Source: an uncultured Porphyromonadaceae bacterium (GTDB lineage Bacteria > Bacteroidota > Bacteroidia > Bacteroidales > Muribaculaceae). Taken from it: 14,361 nt of DNA. Each line of letters opens with the position of its first letter. The first letter of the stretch is position 1. Below are positions 6,997 to 13,965 of the stretch, one piece after another. The stretch spans positions 1-14,361 of the forward strand of contig URZG01000025.1 of the NCBI GenBank assembly GCA_900552325.1, in the 5' to 3' direction. A program made the translations under genes and the position numbers. The notes beneath the pieces are model-generated. The model worked only from the letters and a program-made list of their open reading frames with translations, did no database searches and had not been told where the DNA came from.

Positions 6997-7665
6997 CTAT
7001 TTACGGCTGAAATCGGCAGGATTCTCCCCCCATCGGTCAGTATCCCACACAAGGATAGGATTGTAGATCTGATGGGTCTGTACCCAGCGGTCGGCGCGGT
7101 CGAGGAGCTCGAAGAGGCGGGTGTTGGCCTGCGTACGCTCCTGGCGGCACCGGTGCCCCTTGTTTCGTATCCATGAGCGGGCGATGCGCGAGTCGGAATA
7201 TATGGGGGTCTGCGAGTCGTTGCGGTTGTAGAGGAGCGCCAGAGCGTGCACCAGGGCCAGATATTCCGCGGCGTTGTTGGTGCCACCGTCAAGCGGGCCG
7301 AAATGGAAGATACGCTCGCCGGTGCTGAGGTCGACGCCCTGGTATTCCATCGGTCCGGGATTGCCGGAACAGGCGCCGTCGACGGCTATGGCACTCCCGT
7401 TTATCTCCGGGAAACGCTCCTTCAGGGCCATGATGTCGGCGGGGGGTATTGAGGTCGACGCGGCGTTGTGGTCGGCGATGGCGCGCACTATCGCCTCCTG
7501 ATCATCGGGCGAACCTCGGAAAGCGACGGTTGCCGCCGTCTGCGACGTGAAAGCCTTGTAGCGGGCACCGGGGAACATGGCCACCTGCTGCTCGCAGTCG
7601 TCCCAGTTGTCGTAGATCCCCGGCTCGCGCCCTACCCACACCACATAGAATTTTCTCTGTGCCAT
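6997..7665 (-). CDS. Ribonuclease H with N-terminal viroplasmin domain
   Basis: The 222-residue protein has the two-domain build common in Bacteroidota. An N-terminal viroplasmin-like RNA/DNA-hybrid binding domain (FYVVWVGREPGIYDNWDDCE, with FPGARYKAF near residue 31-39) is followed by an RNase H domain from about residue 90. Catalytic carboxylates are visible as Asp96 in AVDGACSGNPG, Glu134 in NNAAEYLAL, Asp158 in IYSDSR, and Asp218 in GENPADFSRK. The usual KxxGH stretch is replaced by LVWDTDRWGE, as I recall for related Bacteroidales proteins. It would cut RNA in RNA-DNA hybrids in the cytoplasm. It is the last gene of the minus-strand operon, 13 bases after the alanine-dehydrogenase-like gene. 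Confidence 0.93.
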   Translation of the reverse strand: MAQRKFYVVWVGREPGIYDNWDDCEQQVAMFPGARYKAFTSQTAATVAFRGSPDDQEAIVRAIADHNAASTSIPPADIMALKERFPEINGSAIAVDGACSGNPGPMEYQGVDLSTGERIFHFGPLDGGTNNAAEYLALVHALALLYNRNDSQTPIYSDSRIARSWIRNKGHRCRQERTQANTRLFELLDRADRWVQTHQIYNPILVWDTDRWGENPADFSRK

Positions 7666-7678
7666 ATACAGCGCGTAG

Positions 7679-8878
7679 TCAGCTAAGGGTGAGCAATATA
7701 CGGATATCGGTATAACGCACGCCGGCCAGACGCGCCACGCGCGGATTCACCGCCTTGCCGAGGAACGTGAGGGCGGCCTGCTGCATCCCCGGGGTGAGGT
7801 TGATCACCGCCGAGGCCTCGCGCCCCGAGGCGATCTCGTCGAGCATCGTTATAAAGGTGTCGCTCAGGGCCATGGCGGCGGTGCGGGGCACCGTGGACGA
7901 TGCGTTGACGAAACAGAAACGCTTGTTCTCGCGGCCCGGAATCTGGCGCGGACCCGGGGAGCATTTCATATCCGTAAGGTCCACCTGCGGCATGGCGGGG
8001 AAAGCGCGACCCGGTTCGGGGGAAAGGTCGAACACCAGCACCCCACGCTTCATGATATCCTCGCCCGAAGCCTCCACGACCACGGGGCACCCCTGGAGAT
8101 CGGTGGAGATTATTATATCGGCGGTACGCAGGGCGTTCTCCAGCGCGTGGGGATGAATTGACGAACCGATGACACCCGGAAGCAGACGCAGTGCCCGGCG
8201 CATACGGTACACATCGCCGTCGAACATCCTAACCGTGGCGCCGAGGCCGAGGGCCGAGCGGGCAGCCGCCACAGCTCCGATATCGGAGCCGAGCACCACT
8301 ACCTCGCAGGGTATCACTCCGGCGATACCCCCAACGAGAATCCCCTTGTTGCGCACCGGATCGGCCAGCATCGAAGCCGCCGTGACTATGGCGGCCCTTC
8401 CGGCGATCTCCGCCAGGATGTCGGCAAAGGGGTGGTTGCCCTGTGTGTCGGTGATGAGGTCCACGCCGATATTGATCACATGGCGCTCCAGCAGCGAACG
8501 CACCACCTCCGCCCCCTGACAACGGTGGAAGTTGGCCATCGACAGGAGCATGGCCCCGCGGCGCAGGCGCCGTATGTCGGCCACGCTCAGGGGCGAAAGA
8601 TGGATCACGATATCACACTCCAGGGCCGTGGCACGGTCGGCAATACGGGCGCCGGCGCGGATATACGCCTCATCGGCATAGTGGATGCACACCGCCGCAC
8701 CCTCCTCCATCACCACGCGGAAACCACGCTCGGCAAGGGCGTTGACAGCTTCGGGCGTGAGCGGGAATCGACGGTCGGTGTCGCCGGCGCATTTGGGCAG
8801 ACCTATCGAAAGGCGGCGCCGGCATGTGGCCGTGGGTGCTTCCTGGGGCAGTTCTGTGGGGCCGTAACTGGTCATCAT
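7679..8878 (-). CDS. Divergent alanine dehydrogenase / PNT-family protein
   Basis: At 399 residues it aligns by eye over its length with Bacteroidota alanine dehydrogenases, which reduce pyruvate with ammonia and NADH. Matching stretches are DRRFPLTPEAV (35-45), FADILAEIAGRAAI (151-164), LVGGIAGVIPCEVVVLG (181-197), ARSALGLGA (206-214), PRTAAMALSDTF (331-342) and RYTDIRILL (388-396). Important residues are changed. Arg37 is kept, but the substrate lysine expected in an IVKV-type stretch is His93 (VIHL). The nucleotide-binding GAGTVG pattern reads GSDIGA (197-202), and the Asp of the usual DQGG is Glu288 in SPEPG. It may be an altered or non-catalytic paralogue. Its ATG overlaps the aroK stop by four bases (ATGA), so the two are translationally coupled. 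A second ATG follows immediately. Confidence 0.75.
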   Translation of the reverse strand: MMTSYGPTELPQEAPTATCRRRLSIGLPKCAGDTDRRFPLTPEAVNALAERGFRVVMEEGAAVCIHYADEAYIRAGARIADRATALECDIVIHLSPLSVADIRRLRRGAMLLSMANFHRCQGAEVVRSLLERHVINIGVDLITDTQGNHPFADILAEIAGRAAIVTAASMLADPVRNKGILVGGIAGVIPCEVVVLGSDIGAVAAARSALGLGATVRMFDGDVYRMRRALRLLPGVIGSSIHPHALENALRTADIIISTDLQGCPVVVEASGEDIMKRGVLVFDLSPEPGRAFPAMPQVDLTDMKCSPGPRQIPGRENKRFCFVNASSTVPRTAAMALSDTFITMLDEIASGREASAVINLTPGMQQAALTFLGKAVNPRVARLAGVRYTDIRILLTLS

Positions 8879-9411
8879 AGAAATCGGTCTATAAAATCAT
8901 TGCAAGAATTGGCAATCTCCCGGCTGTTTTCCAGCAGGTCGGAGGGGAATGTGTGGCGCGCCTGCGAATAGAACGGCTCGCGGCGCCGCTGCTCGCTGCC
9001 GATGAACCGCTCCACCTCCTCCGGCGCCATCCCCCTCAGCAGAGGACGTTGCTCCTGCGCCTCCAGAAGGCGCCGCAGAAGCACCGGCGTGGAGGCCCGC
9101 AGAAGCACCGTGGTGCCGTTGGAGTTCATCCACGTCATGGCACCGGGGCGGCAGGGGGTACCTCCCCCCGTGGCCACGACACATACGTCGGCACCGGCCG
9201 GAACGGCCAGAGTGCGCAGTGTCTCCCCCTCCAGAGCGCGGAACGCCTCCTCGCCACGCAAGGCGAAAAACTGCGGGATCGTCATTCCGGCGCGCCGCTC
9301 TATCTCCTCGTCCAGGTCAATGAACGCGCACCCCGGCACCGTCTGCGCCAGGGCACGCCCGAGGGTTGATTTCCCCGAGCCCATGAAGCCTATGAGATAT
9401 ATCACACGCAC
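8875..9411 (-). CDS. aroK: Shikimate kinase
   Basis: The 178-residue protein phosphorylates shikimate at the 3-hydroxyl with ATP, the fifth step of aromatic amino acid biosynthesis, in the cytosol. The Walker A loop GFMGSGKS is at residues 8-15. IDLDEEIE at 31-38 carries the metal- and shikimate-binding aspartates 32 and 34, Arg58 lies in AFRALE, and TGGGTPC at 81-87 is the family's glycine motif. QRPLL at 121-125 contains the lid arginine. Length is normal. The first start is GTG at 9411, with a second GTG two codons later; both leave the P-loop intact, so the exact start is uncertain. It lies 30 bases after mscL and overlaps the next gene by four bases. Confidence 0.95.
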   Translation of the reverse strand: MRVIYLIGFMGSGKSTLGRALAQTVPGCAFIDLDEEIERRAGMTIPQFFALRGEEAFRALEGETLRTLAVPAGADVCVVATGGGTPCRPGAMTWMNSNGTTVLLRASTPVLLRRLLEAQEQRPLLRGMAPEEVERFIGSEQRRREPFYSQARHTFPSDLLENSREIANSCNDFIDRFL

Positions 9412-9441
9412 CTTCCGGAGGATGGAACCGCCAGGGGCACC

Positions 9442-9891
9442 TTATTTCTTATTCCGGTCGGCCTGGGCTTTGAGCAGGTCGCGGATCTCCATGAGGAGCT
9501 TCTGGTCCTCGGTAGGCTTCACCTCTTCGGCGGGAGCTTCCTCCTCGGCCTTCTTCGTGGCGTTGCGGAGCTTGGTCATGAAGCGGATGGCCATGAAGAT
9601 ACAGAAGGCGATTATAAGGAAATCGACTATACTCTGGATGAAGACGCCCCAGGTGATGGCCACCTCGGGATTGACCACGTCGGCGCCGTTCATCACGGCC
9701 TCCTTGAGGATAATCTTGTTCTCCGAAAAGTTCACTCCGCCCGTGGCCACGGAAACAACGGGCATTATGATGTCATTGACCAGCGAAGTCACGATTTTGC
9801 CGAAGGCACCGCCGATGATCACACCGACTGCCATGTCGACAACATTGCCCTTCATGGCGAATTCTTTGAATTCGGTAAGAAATTTTCCCAT
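9442..9891 (-). CDS. mscL: Large-conductance mechanosensitive channel
   Basis: The 149-residue protein is a typical MscL, the inner-membrane pentamer that opens under extreme membrane tension to release solutes during osmotic downshock. The N-terminal amphipathic helix and first membrane segment carry the family signature FKEFAMKGNVVDMAVGVIIG at residues 8-27, followed by GKIVTSLVNDIIMP to about residue 44. The second membrane helix is at about 78-105. A charged, alanine/glutamate-rich linker leads to a C-terminal helix (DQKLLMEIRDLLKAQ) that forms the cytoplasmic bundle. Length and spacing are normal for the family. It follows the small membrane protein gene by 39 bases and precedes aroK by 30, so it belongs to the same operon. 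Confidence 0.97.
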   Translation of the reverse strand: MGKFLTEFKEFAMKGNVVDMAVGVIIGGAFGKIVTSLVNDIIMPVVSVATGGVNFSENKIILKEAVMNGADVVNPEVAITWGVFIQSIVDFLIIAFCIFMAIRFMTKLRNATKKAEEEAPAEEVKPTEDQKLLMEIRDLLKAQADRNKK

Positions 9892-9930
9892 AACTATATG
9901 TCGTCAAGTTGAATACGTAGAAGAGGCCGG

Positions 9931-10281
9931 TCAGTATTCGGCCATAAATGAAAAGAACGAGTGTACGGCGCGCGAGCCCACAACGGCGAAGAGGAGCGCC
10001 CCCACTGTGATGGCGGCGGTAAGTACCAGGGCTACATACGCCTTCCAGCGGGGAGTGCGGGTCAGCCCTATGAGCGAAAACGCAATGGCCGCCAGCCAAA
10101 GCACCCACCCCAGCACCGGCACCCAGCCCAACAGAGCCGTGAGCAGCGCGCACGCCAACGCCGCGTTGGCGTAATTGTTGCGAGGGATAGCGCCCACCGA
10201 AGGCTCCCACGGGGAGGTGGCGGAGCCGTCTGAAGCGTCGCCCGGGATTAACCGCGATATATTTTCGTTTGTTTCACGCAT
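9931..10281 (-). CDS. Small membrane protein, DUF4190-like
   Basis: I choose the ATG at 10281 (116 residues, beginning MRETNENIS) over upstream starts, because the extension to 10407 has no family features and would span the promoter element. After a polar N-terminus of about 35 residues come two hydrophobic helices: ANAALACALLTALLGWVPVL with a following GWVLWLAAIAFSLIGL, then AYVALVLTAAITVGALLFAVV. The short proline- and glycine-rich turn, and small-residue helices ending in GL-T-R, fit DUF4190-type proteins of unknown function. It is the first gene of a five-gene run on this strand (then mscL, aroK, the dehydrogenase-like gene, RNase H). The -7 element ends only about nine bases before the ATG, so the mRNA may be nearly leaderless. 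Confidence 0.7.
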   Translation of the reverse strand: MRETNENISRLIPGDASDGSATSPWEPSVGAIPRNNYANAALACALLTALLGWVPVLGWVLWLAAIAFSLIGLTRTPRWKAYVALVLTAAITVGALLFAVVGSRAVHSFFSFMAEY

Positions 10282-10289
10282 AATTACCG

Positions 10290-10297
10290 CAAAGTTA
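10290..10297 (-). promoter_or_regulatory. Bacteroidota -7 element (TAACTTTG) before the mscL operon
   Basis: On the minus strand TAACTTTG matches the consensus exactly. No clear TTTG is found at the expected -33 distance. The predicted start site (about 10284) is almost on the ATG at 10281. Confidence 0.5.
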
Positions 10298-10440
10298 ACG
10301 AAAAAGTTCGGGTTTCGCTTCTGTTGATAAACAAAAAACCACCCCCCGGAGTTCATCCCGCATCCCATATTCCCCTCCCGTATGATATAAAAAGCCACGA
10401 GAACCAAAGAACAAGAGGCCGCTCCGCAGCTCCCATGCCC

Positions 10441-10458
10441 GTAGGGTCGCGACCCTAC
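10441..10458. repeat. Perfect 18-bp palindrome
   Basis: GTAGGGTCGCGACCCTAC is exactly self-complementary. It lies in the 193-base gap between serS and the mscL operon, 17 bases past the serS stop on the minus strand. Its outer GTAGGG/CCCTAC resembles the outer ends of the larger repeats at 2945 and 12353. It may act as a terminator stem or be an extragenic repeat. Confidence 0.7.
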
Positions 10459-10474
10459 TATGTGGTGCGGGGGA

Positions 10475-11746
10475 TCAGTCGATGATGTCGAAGCCGGTGT
10501 AGCGGCGGAGGCACTCGGGGATCACGATGCCCTCGGGGGTCTGGTTGTTCTCCAGAAGGGCGGCCATGATGCGGGGGAGCGCCAGGGCGGAGCCGTTGAG
10601 GGTGTGGCAGAGGTGCGTCTTCTTGTCGGCGCCGCGGTAGCGGCATTTCAGGCGGTTGGCCTGGTAGGTCTCGAAGTTGGATACCGACGAAACCTCGAGC
10701 CAGCGCTTCTGTGCGCCCGACCACACCTCGAAGTCGAAGGTGATGGCCGAGGTGAAGCTCATGTCGCCGCCGCACAGACGGAGGATGTGCCAGGGGAGAC
10801 CGAGTTTTTCAAGGAGTCCCTGCACGTGGTCCTTCATCTCCTCGAGGGCGGCATAGGAGTTCTCAGGCTTCTCTATGCGCACGATCTCCACCTTGTCGAA
10901 CTGGTGCAGACGGTTGAGGCCGCGCACATCCTTGCCGTAGGAGCCGGCTTCGCGGCGGAAACATGCCGAGTAGGCGCAGTTCTTCTTGGGGAGGGCGTCT
11001 TCGGCGAGGATCACGTCACGGTAGATATTGGTCACAGGTACCTCGGCGGTGGGGATAAGGTAGAGGTTGTCGAGCTGGCACTGGTACATCTGCGCCTCCT
11101 TGTCGGGGAGCTGGCCGGTACCGTAGGCCGAAGCCTCGTTTACAACGTAGGGAGGCTCCACCTCAAGGTATCCGGCCTCGTTGGCCTGGTCGAGGAAGAA
11201 CTGGATGAGGGCACGCTGCAGGCGTGCGCCTTTACCGATATAGAGGGGGAATCCGGCGCCGGTGATCTTCACGCCGAGGTCGAAGTCTATGAGGTTGTAT
11301 TTCTTGGCGAGATCCCAGTGGGGCAGCGCGTCCTCGGGAAGCTCGGGCAGGGGGCCGGAGGTCTTTTCCACCACGTTGTCGGCGGCGGTTTTACCCTCGG
11401 GCACCATAGCGCAGGGGAGGTTGGGGATGGCGCAGAGGAGTTCGTCGCGCTCCTTTTCGGTCTGCGCGAGCTCCTCGGCGATGATGCGCTGGGCTTCCTT
11501 GAGGGCGCCCACCTGCGCGCGCGCCTCGGCGGCCTCCTCCTTCTTGCCCTGCTTCATCAGGGCGCCGATAGAGGCGGCGATGCGATTGAGCTCGGCGGCC
11601 TTGTTGTCGTTTTCAAGCTGCAGCTGGCGGCGACGGTCGTCGAGGGCTATTACGCGGGCGATAGGCTCGGCGCCGTCGAAACCTTTGACGGCCAGGCGTG
11701 CCACCACCTCTTCGGGATTGGCTTTTATCTGCTGGAGTGTAAGCAT
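10475..11746 (-). CDS. serS: Seryl-tRNA synthetase
   Basis: The 423-residue class II synthetase charges tRNA-Ser with serine in the cytosol. The N-terminal arm begins MLTLQQIKANPE and contains a long antiparallel coiled coil at about residues 30-105, used to grip the long variable arm of the tRNA. The serine-binding TAEV motif is at 233-236. Class II motif 2, FRREAGSYGKDVRGLNR, is at 263-279, and motif 3, NGSALALPR, at 384-392, followed by PECLRRYTGFD. All are intact and length is normal. The ATG at 11746 is the only sensible start for the family N-terminus. It lies 31 bases downstream of the yqeY gene, with which it is probably co-transcribed. Confidence 0.97.
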   Translation of the reverse strand: MLTLQQIKANPEEVVARLAVKGFDGAEPIARVIALDDRRRQLQLENDNKAAELNRIAASIGALMKQGKKEEAAEARAQVGALKEAQRIIAEELAQTEKERDELLCAIPNLPCAMVPEGKTAADNVVEKTSGPLPELPEDALPHWDLAKKYNLIDFDLGVKITGAGFPLYIGKGARLQRALIQFFLDQANEAGYLEVEPPYVVNEASAYGTGQLPDKEAQMYQCQLDNLYLIPTAEVPVTNIYRDVILAEDALPKKNCAYSACFRREAGSYGKDVRGLNRLHQFDKVEIVRIEKPENSYAALEEMKDHVQGLLEKLGLPWHILRLCGGDMSFTSAITFDFEVWSGAQKRWLEVSSVSNFETYQANRLKCRYRGADKKTHLCHTLNGSALALPRIMAALLENNQTPEGIVIPECLRRYTGFDIID

Positions 11747-11777
11747 ACGTATCTGATATTACGGATATTATGGCATT

Positions 11778-12227
11778 TTACGACAGAAGTTCCTTTACGG
11801 CGGCGGAGATGGCGCGCCCTTCGGCCTGCCCGGCAAGCTCCTTGGAGGCCACACCCATCACCTTGCCCATCTCTTTGGGGGAGGAGGCTCCGGTGCGGGC
11901 TATGATCTCGCGGAGACGCTCGCGCAGCTCCTCGTCGGAGAGCTGACGGGGCATGTATTCCTCGATGACGGCGGCCTGTGCCAGCTCGGCCTCGGCCAGT
12001 TCGGGACGGTTCTGGGCGGTGTAGATCTCGGCGCTTTCCTTGCGCTGCTTGATCATTTTGGCCAGTATGCGCGTGGCCTGCTCGTCAGAGAGCTCGCCGG
12101 TGGCGCCTTTGGCCGTGCGGGCTTCGAGGAACTCCTTTTTCACACCGCGGAGAGCTTCGAGACGCTCCGTGGCACGCGCCTTCATGGCGGCTTTTATATC
12201 CTCTGAGATTCTGTCGAAAAGATTCAT
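11778..12227 (-). CDS. GatB/YqeY domain protein
   Basis: The 149-residue protein covers the whole YqeY family. It has an N-terminal helical part (DRISEDIKAAMKARATERLE, then LRGVKKEF), a middle LSDEQATRILAKMIKQRKES with EIYTAQNRPELAEAE, and a C-terminal part with EEYMPRQLSDEEL, SSPKEMGKVMG and LAGQAEGRAIS. YqeY resembles the tail domain of GatB, the tRNA-dependent amidotransferase subunit, and is thought to interact with tRNA; its exact role is unsettled. I chose the ATG at 12227 over a TTG two codons upstream. A -7 promoter element lies about 27 bases before it, and serS follows by 31 bases, so this is a translation-related operon. Confidence 0.92.
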   Translation of the reverse strand: MNLFDRISEDIKAAMKARATERLEALRGVKKEFLEARTAKGATGELSDEQATRILAKMIKQRKESAEIYTAQNRPELAEAELAQAAVIEEYMPRQLSDEELRERLREIIARTGASSPKEMGKVMGVASKELAGQAEGRAISAAVKELLS

Positions 12228-12253
12228 TTTCAAAAGTATTGTTTTTCAGAACG

Positions 12254-12261
12254 CAAAATTA
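12254..12261 (-). promoter_or_regulatory. Bacteroidota -7 element (TAATTTTG) for yqeY-serS
   Basis: On the minus strand TAATTTTG matches the consensus. The -33 region falls in the terminator hairpin and shows no TTTG at the usual distance. A start near 12248 would give a leader of about 20 bases. Confidence 0.5.
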
Positions 12262-12262
12262 C

Positions 12263-12287
12263 AAAAAAAGGCGGAATCCGCCTTTTT
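12263..12287 (-). terminator. Terminator hairpin downstream of cytidine deaminase
   Basis: AAAAAGGCGG (12265-12274) and CCGCCTTTTT (12278-12287) form a perfect stem. On the minus strand it is followed by a run of T, as expected to end transcription coming from cdd, and it sits directly upstream of the yqeY promoter element. Its symmetry would also let it work on the plus strand. Confidence 0.8.
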
Positions 12288-12300
12288 ATTTCCCAAAAAT

Positions 12301-12329
12301 TAATCCCGCGCAGCCACTATGCGGGATTA
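12301..12329. repeat. Second hairpin in the cdd-yqeY gap
   Basis: TAATCCCGC (12301-12309) and GCGGGATTA (12321-12329) are exact reverse complements with an 11-base loop. It sits between the terminator at 12263-12287 and the palindromic repeat at 12345-12432. Confidence 0.6.
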
Positions 12330-12344
12330 TATCCGGCAGAAACC

Positions 12345-12432
12345 GCCCGGCTGTAAGGACGCTCCGCGGAGCGTCCGCATAAACGGCTGAAATCCAACTA
12401 TTATTCGCGGACGCTCCACGGAGCGTCCCTAC
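12345..12432. repeat. Palindromic repeat element, copy 2 (opposite orientation to copy 1)
   Basis: Units GTAAGGACGCTCCGCGGAGC (from 12353) and, at the far end, CTCCACGGAGCGTCCCTAC (to 12432) face each other across about 32 bases. Reverse-complemented, this copy matches copy 1 at 2945-3028 through the right-hand palindrome and its flank: both read CGCTCCGCGGAGCGTC, two variable bases, then TACAGCCGG. Both also share a GTT-TAT-CGG-like inner segment. The 238-base gap 12228-12465 holds this element, two hairpins and a promoter element but no gene. Confidence 0.8.
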
Positions 12433-12465
12433 AAAATAGCGGAATTCGGCGATTATGATACCCCT

Positions 12466-12939
12466 TTAGAATTCAGTGAAAGCCAGCGGCAGCAGGTCGG
12501 CCACCGAAGCCAGGCGGATCACCCGCGAGCGGCCGGCAAGAAGTACTTCCACCGGATGGCCGGCCAGCACCTCATATTCCAGCAGGGCCTGGCGGCAGGC
12601 GCCGCAGGGCGCCGTGGGGTCGGTGGTGAACTCGCCGTCGGTGCCGCGGGCGGCGATGGCGATCTTGCGGAAACGGGCGTCGGGATAGCGCGAATGGGCG
12701 TAGAAACAGGCGGTGCGCTCGGCGCAGGTGCCCGAGGGATAGGCCACATTCTCCTGGTTGGAGCCCTCCACTATCTCGCCGTTGTCGAGCGAGATGGCCG
12801 CGCCGACGCGGAATTTTGAATAAGGCGCGTAGCTGCGCGCCGTGGCCTGGCAGGCGCTCTCCACCAGCGATGCGTCGCCCGGAGTCAGCTCGTCGTATGA
12901 AAGAATCTGATAAGGTATGAGAATAGTCTTATTTTCCAT
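12466..12939 (-). CDS. cdd: Cytidine deaminase
   Basis: The 157-residue protein is a tetrameric-type cytidine deaminase that converts cytidine and deoxycytidine to uridine and deoxyuridine for pyrimidine salvage in the cytosol. The zinc site is complete: Cys72 and the catalytic Glu74 in TCAERTA, and Cys112 and Cys115 in PCGACRQ. The substrate loop YAPYSKFRVGAAI at 38-50 and the ENVAYPSG segment at 63-70 are as in the family. The N-terminal 20 residues extend slightly beyond the minimal enzyme. The ATG at 12939 is the natural start. The gene stands alone and is divergent from the TPR gene; a near-match -7 element (TATCTTTA, 12966-12959) lies upstream but lacks the final G and a -33 partner. 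Confidence 0.95.
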   Translation of the reverse strand: MENKTILIPYQILSYDELTPGDASLVESACQATARSYAPYSKFRVGAAISLDNGEIVEGSNQENVAYPSGTCAERTACFYAHSRYPDARFRKIAIAARGTDGEFTTDPTAPCGACRQALLEYEVLAGHPVEVLLAGRSRVIRLASVADLLPLAFTEF

Positions 12940-13007
12940 GACAGCATTTTTAGGGGCATAAAGATAACGCTAAAAATTCAAAAAATGGGGAAAAGGGGGC
13001 GATTTTT

Positions 13008-13038
13008 TTTGTGGTTTAACGCTTTATATGTAATTTTG
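13008..13038 (+). promoter_or_regulatory. Bacteroidota promoter of the TPR protein gene
   Basis: TTTG at 13008-13011 and TAATTTTG at 13031-13038 match both consensus elements with 19 bases between. Transcription should start near 13044, giving a leader of about 90 bases before 13136. Confidence 0.8.
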
Positions 13039-13048
13039 TGGCTCAAAT

Positions 13049-13111
13049 ATGGCCTTTTCCAATATTTTATGGAGGGAGAGGGCCGTTTTTGACGTGCTCA
13101 CCTACGAATAA
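13049..13111 (+). CDS. Possible 20-codon leader ORF
   Basis: The leader of the TPR gene holds ATG at 13049-13051 followed by 19 sense codons and TAA at 13109-13111, encoding MAFSNILWRERAVFDVLTYE. It lies entirely within the predicted 5' leader and ends 24 bases before the TPR start. No evidence of translation beyond its position; it may be chance. Confidence 0.2.
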   Translation: MAFSNILWRERAVFDVLTYE

Positions 13112-13135
13112 TAAACTACAATCGAATATAATTCC

Positions 13136-13861
13136 ATGTCAAAAAAGAAAACCGAAGCCGCCGAAACCGGGCTCGACGAACTCAACGACTCCCTGACCAA
13201 CGTCACCCGCCGCGTGCAGGAAAACAAAAAGATTCTCGCCATCATCTCCGTAGTGGTGCTGGCCGTGATAGCGCTCGTTCTCGCCTACGTATACTTCTTC
13301 CGCAATCCCGCGATGGCACGCGCCAACGACTCCATAGGCGACGCCGATCTCGAACTTGCACAGGGCAACGATTCCACCGCTTTGGTAACCTATAAGAAAC
13401 TCGCCGACGACGGCTCCTACGACGCCGGCAACCGTGCCGCTCTCAACGCCGCCATCCTCCTCTACCAGCAGGGTGCCAAGGAACTCACCGACGGCAAGGC
13501 CGACCAGGCCAAGAAAAGTTTCGAGCAGGCCCTCAAATACGGCGAGGAATACTCCGTGCAGGACGATGTGGTAGGTGCCGCAGCATACGCACTCCAGGGC
13601 GACTGTCTCGTGAACCTCGACCGTCTCGACGAAGCAGCAGGCAAGTTCCAGAAAGCCATCAAGGTTTCCGACGAAAACCCCGCCTACACCCCCTACTTCA
13701 TGCTCAAGCTCGCCCGCGTATATGAAGCTCAGAAGAAGTACACCGACCAGCTCTCCCTCCTGGAGAAGCTCAAAGCTGAATACCCCACCTACTGCGGGCA
13801 GCACCGCGTGGATCTCGAGGCCATGATCGACCTGGCCCGTCTGCGCACAAACGCAAAATAA
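13136..13861 (+). CDS. Membrane-anchored tetratricopeptide repeat protein
   Basis: The 241-residue protein has a charged cytosolic N-terminus (about residues 1-31, including KKILAI at its end), one transmembrane helix at about 32-54 (IISVVVLAVIALVLAYVYFF), and a large C-terminal helical part with TPR-like units. Examples are ANDSIGDADLELAQGNDSTALVTYKKL and QAKKSFEQALKYGEEY. Further units are YALQGDCLVNLDRLDEAAGKFQKAI and LKLARVYEAQKKYTDQLSLLEKLKAEYP. The layout resembles YfgM-type anchored TPR proteins, which act as scaffolds or chaperone partners at the inner membrane. In Bacteroides I recall similar proteins encoded near ribH; here the next gene is panB. The partner is unknown. Confidence 0.88.
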   Translation: MSKKKTEAAETGLDELNDSLTNVTRRVQENKKILAIISVVVLAVIALVLAYVYFFRNPAMARANDSIGDADLELAQGNDSTALVTYKKLADDGSYDAGNRAALNAAILLYQQGAKELTDGKADQAKKSFEQALKYGEEYSVQDDVVGAAAYALQGDCLVNLDRLDEAAGKFQKAIKVSDENPAYTPYFMLKLARVYEAQKKYTDQLSLLEKLKAEYPTYCGQHRVDLEAMIDLARLRTNAK

Positions 13862-13895
13862 CCCCTTCCGCATCCGCAAACATATCAAATACCTG

Positions 13896-13931
13896 AAAGG
13901 CTTCTCCCTCCGCAGCGAGGGAAAAGCCTTT
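13896..13931 (+). terminator. Terminator after the TPR protein gene
   Basis: AAAGGCTTCTCCCTC (13896-13910) pairs with GAGGGAAAAGCCTTT (13917-13931) with a single mismatch around the loop CGCAGC. TCTTGC follows, so the T-run is short. It separates the TPR gene from panB. Confidence 0.75.
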
Positions 13932-13965
13932 CTTGCACAATACCATCAAAAAATAGAGAACAGAA

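Noticed and set aside
9892..9930. Gap between the small membrane protein gene and mscL as a possible promoter
   Set aside because: Only 39 bases long with no TAnnTTTG match on the minus strand; an operon is simpler.
9002..10174. Open frame of 390 codons on the plus strand
   Set aside because: It runs antisense across aroK, mscL and the small membrane protein gene, all well supported on the minus strand.
10460..11905. Open frame of 481 codons on the plus strand
   Set aside because: It is antisense to serS and part of yqeY, whose family motifs are complete; the plus-strand product shows no domain and is a shadow of GC-rich coding.
12959..12966. Possible -7 promoter element (TATCTTTA) for cdd
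   Set aside because: It lacks the final G of TAnnTTTG and has no TTTG at 19-21 bases, so it is too weak to list as a promoter.
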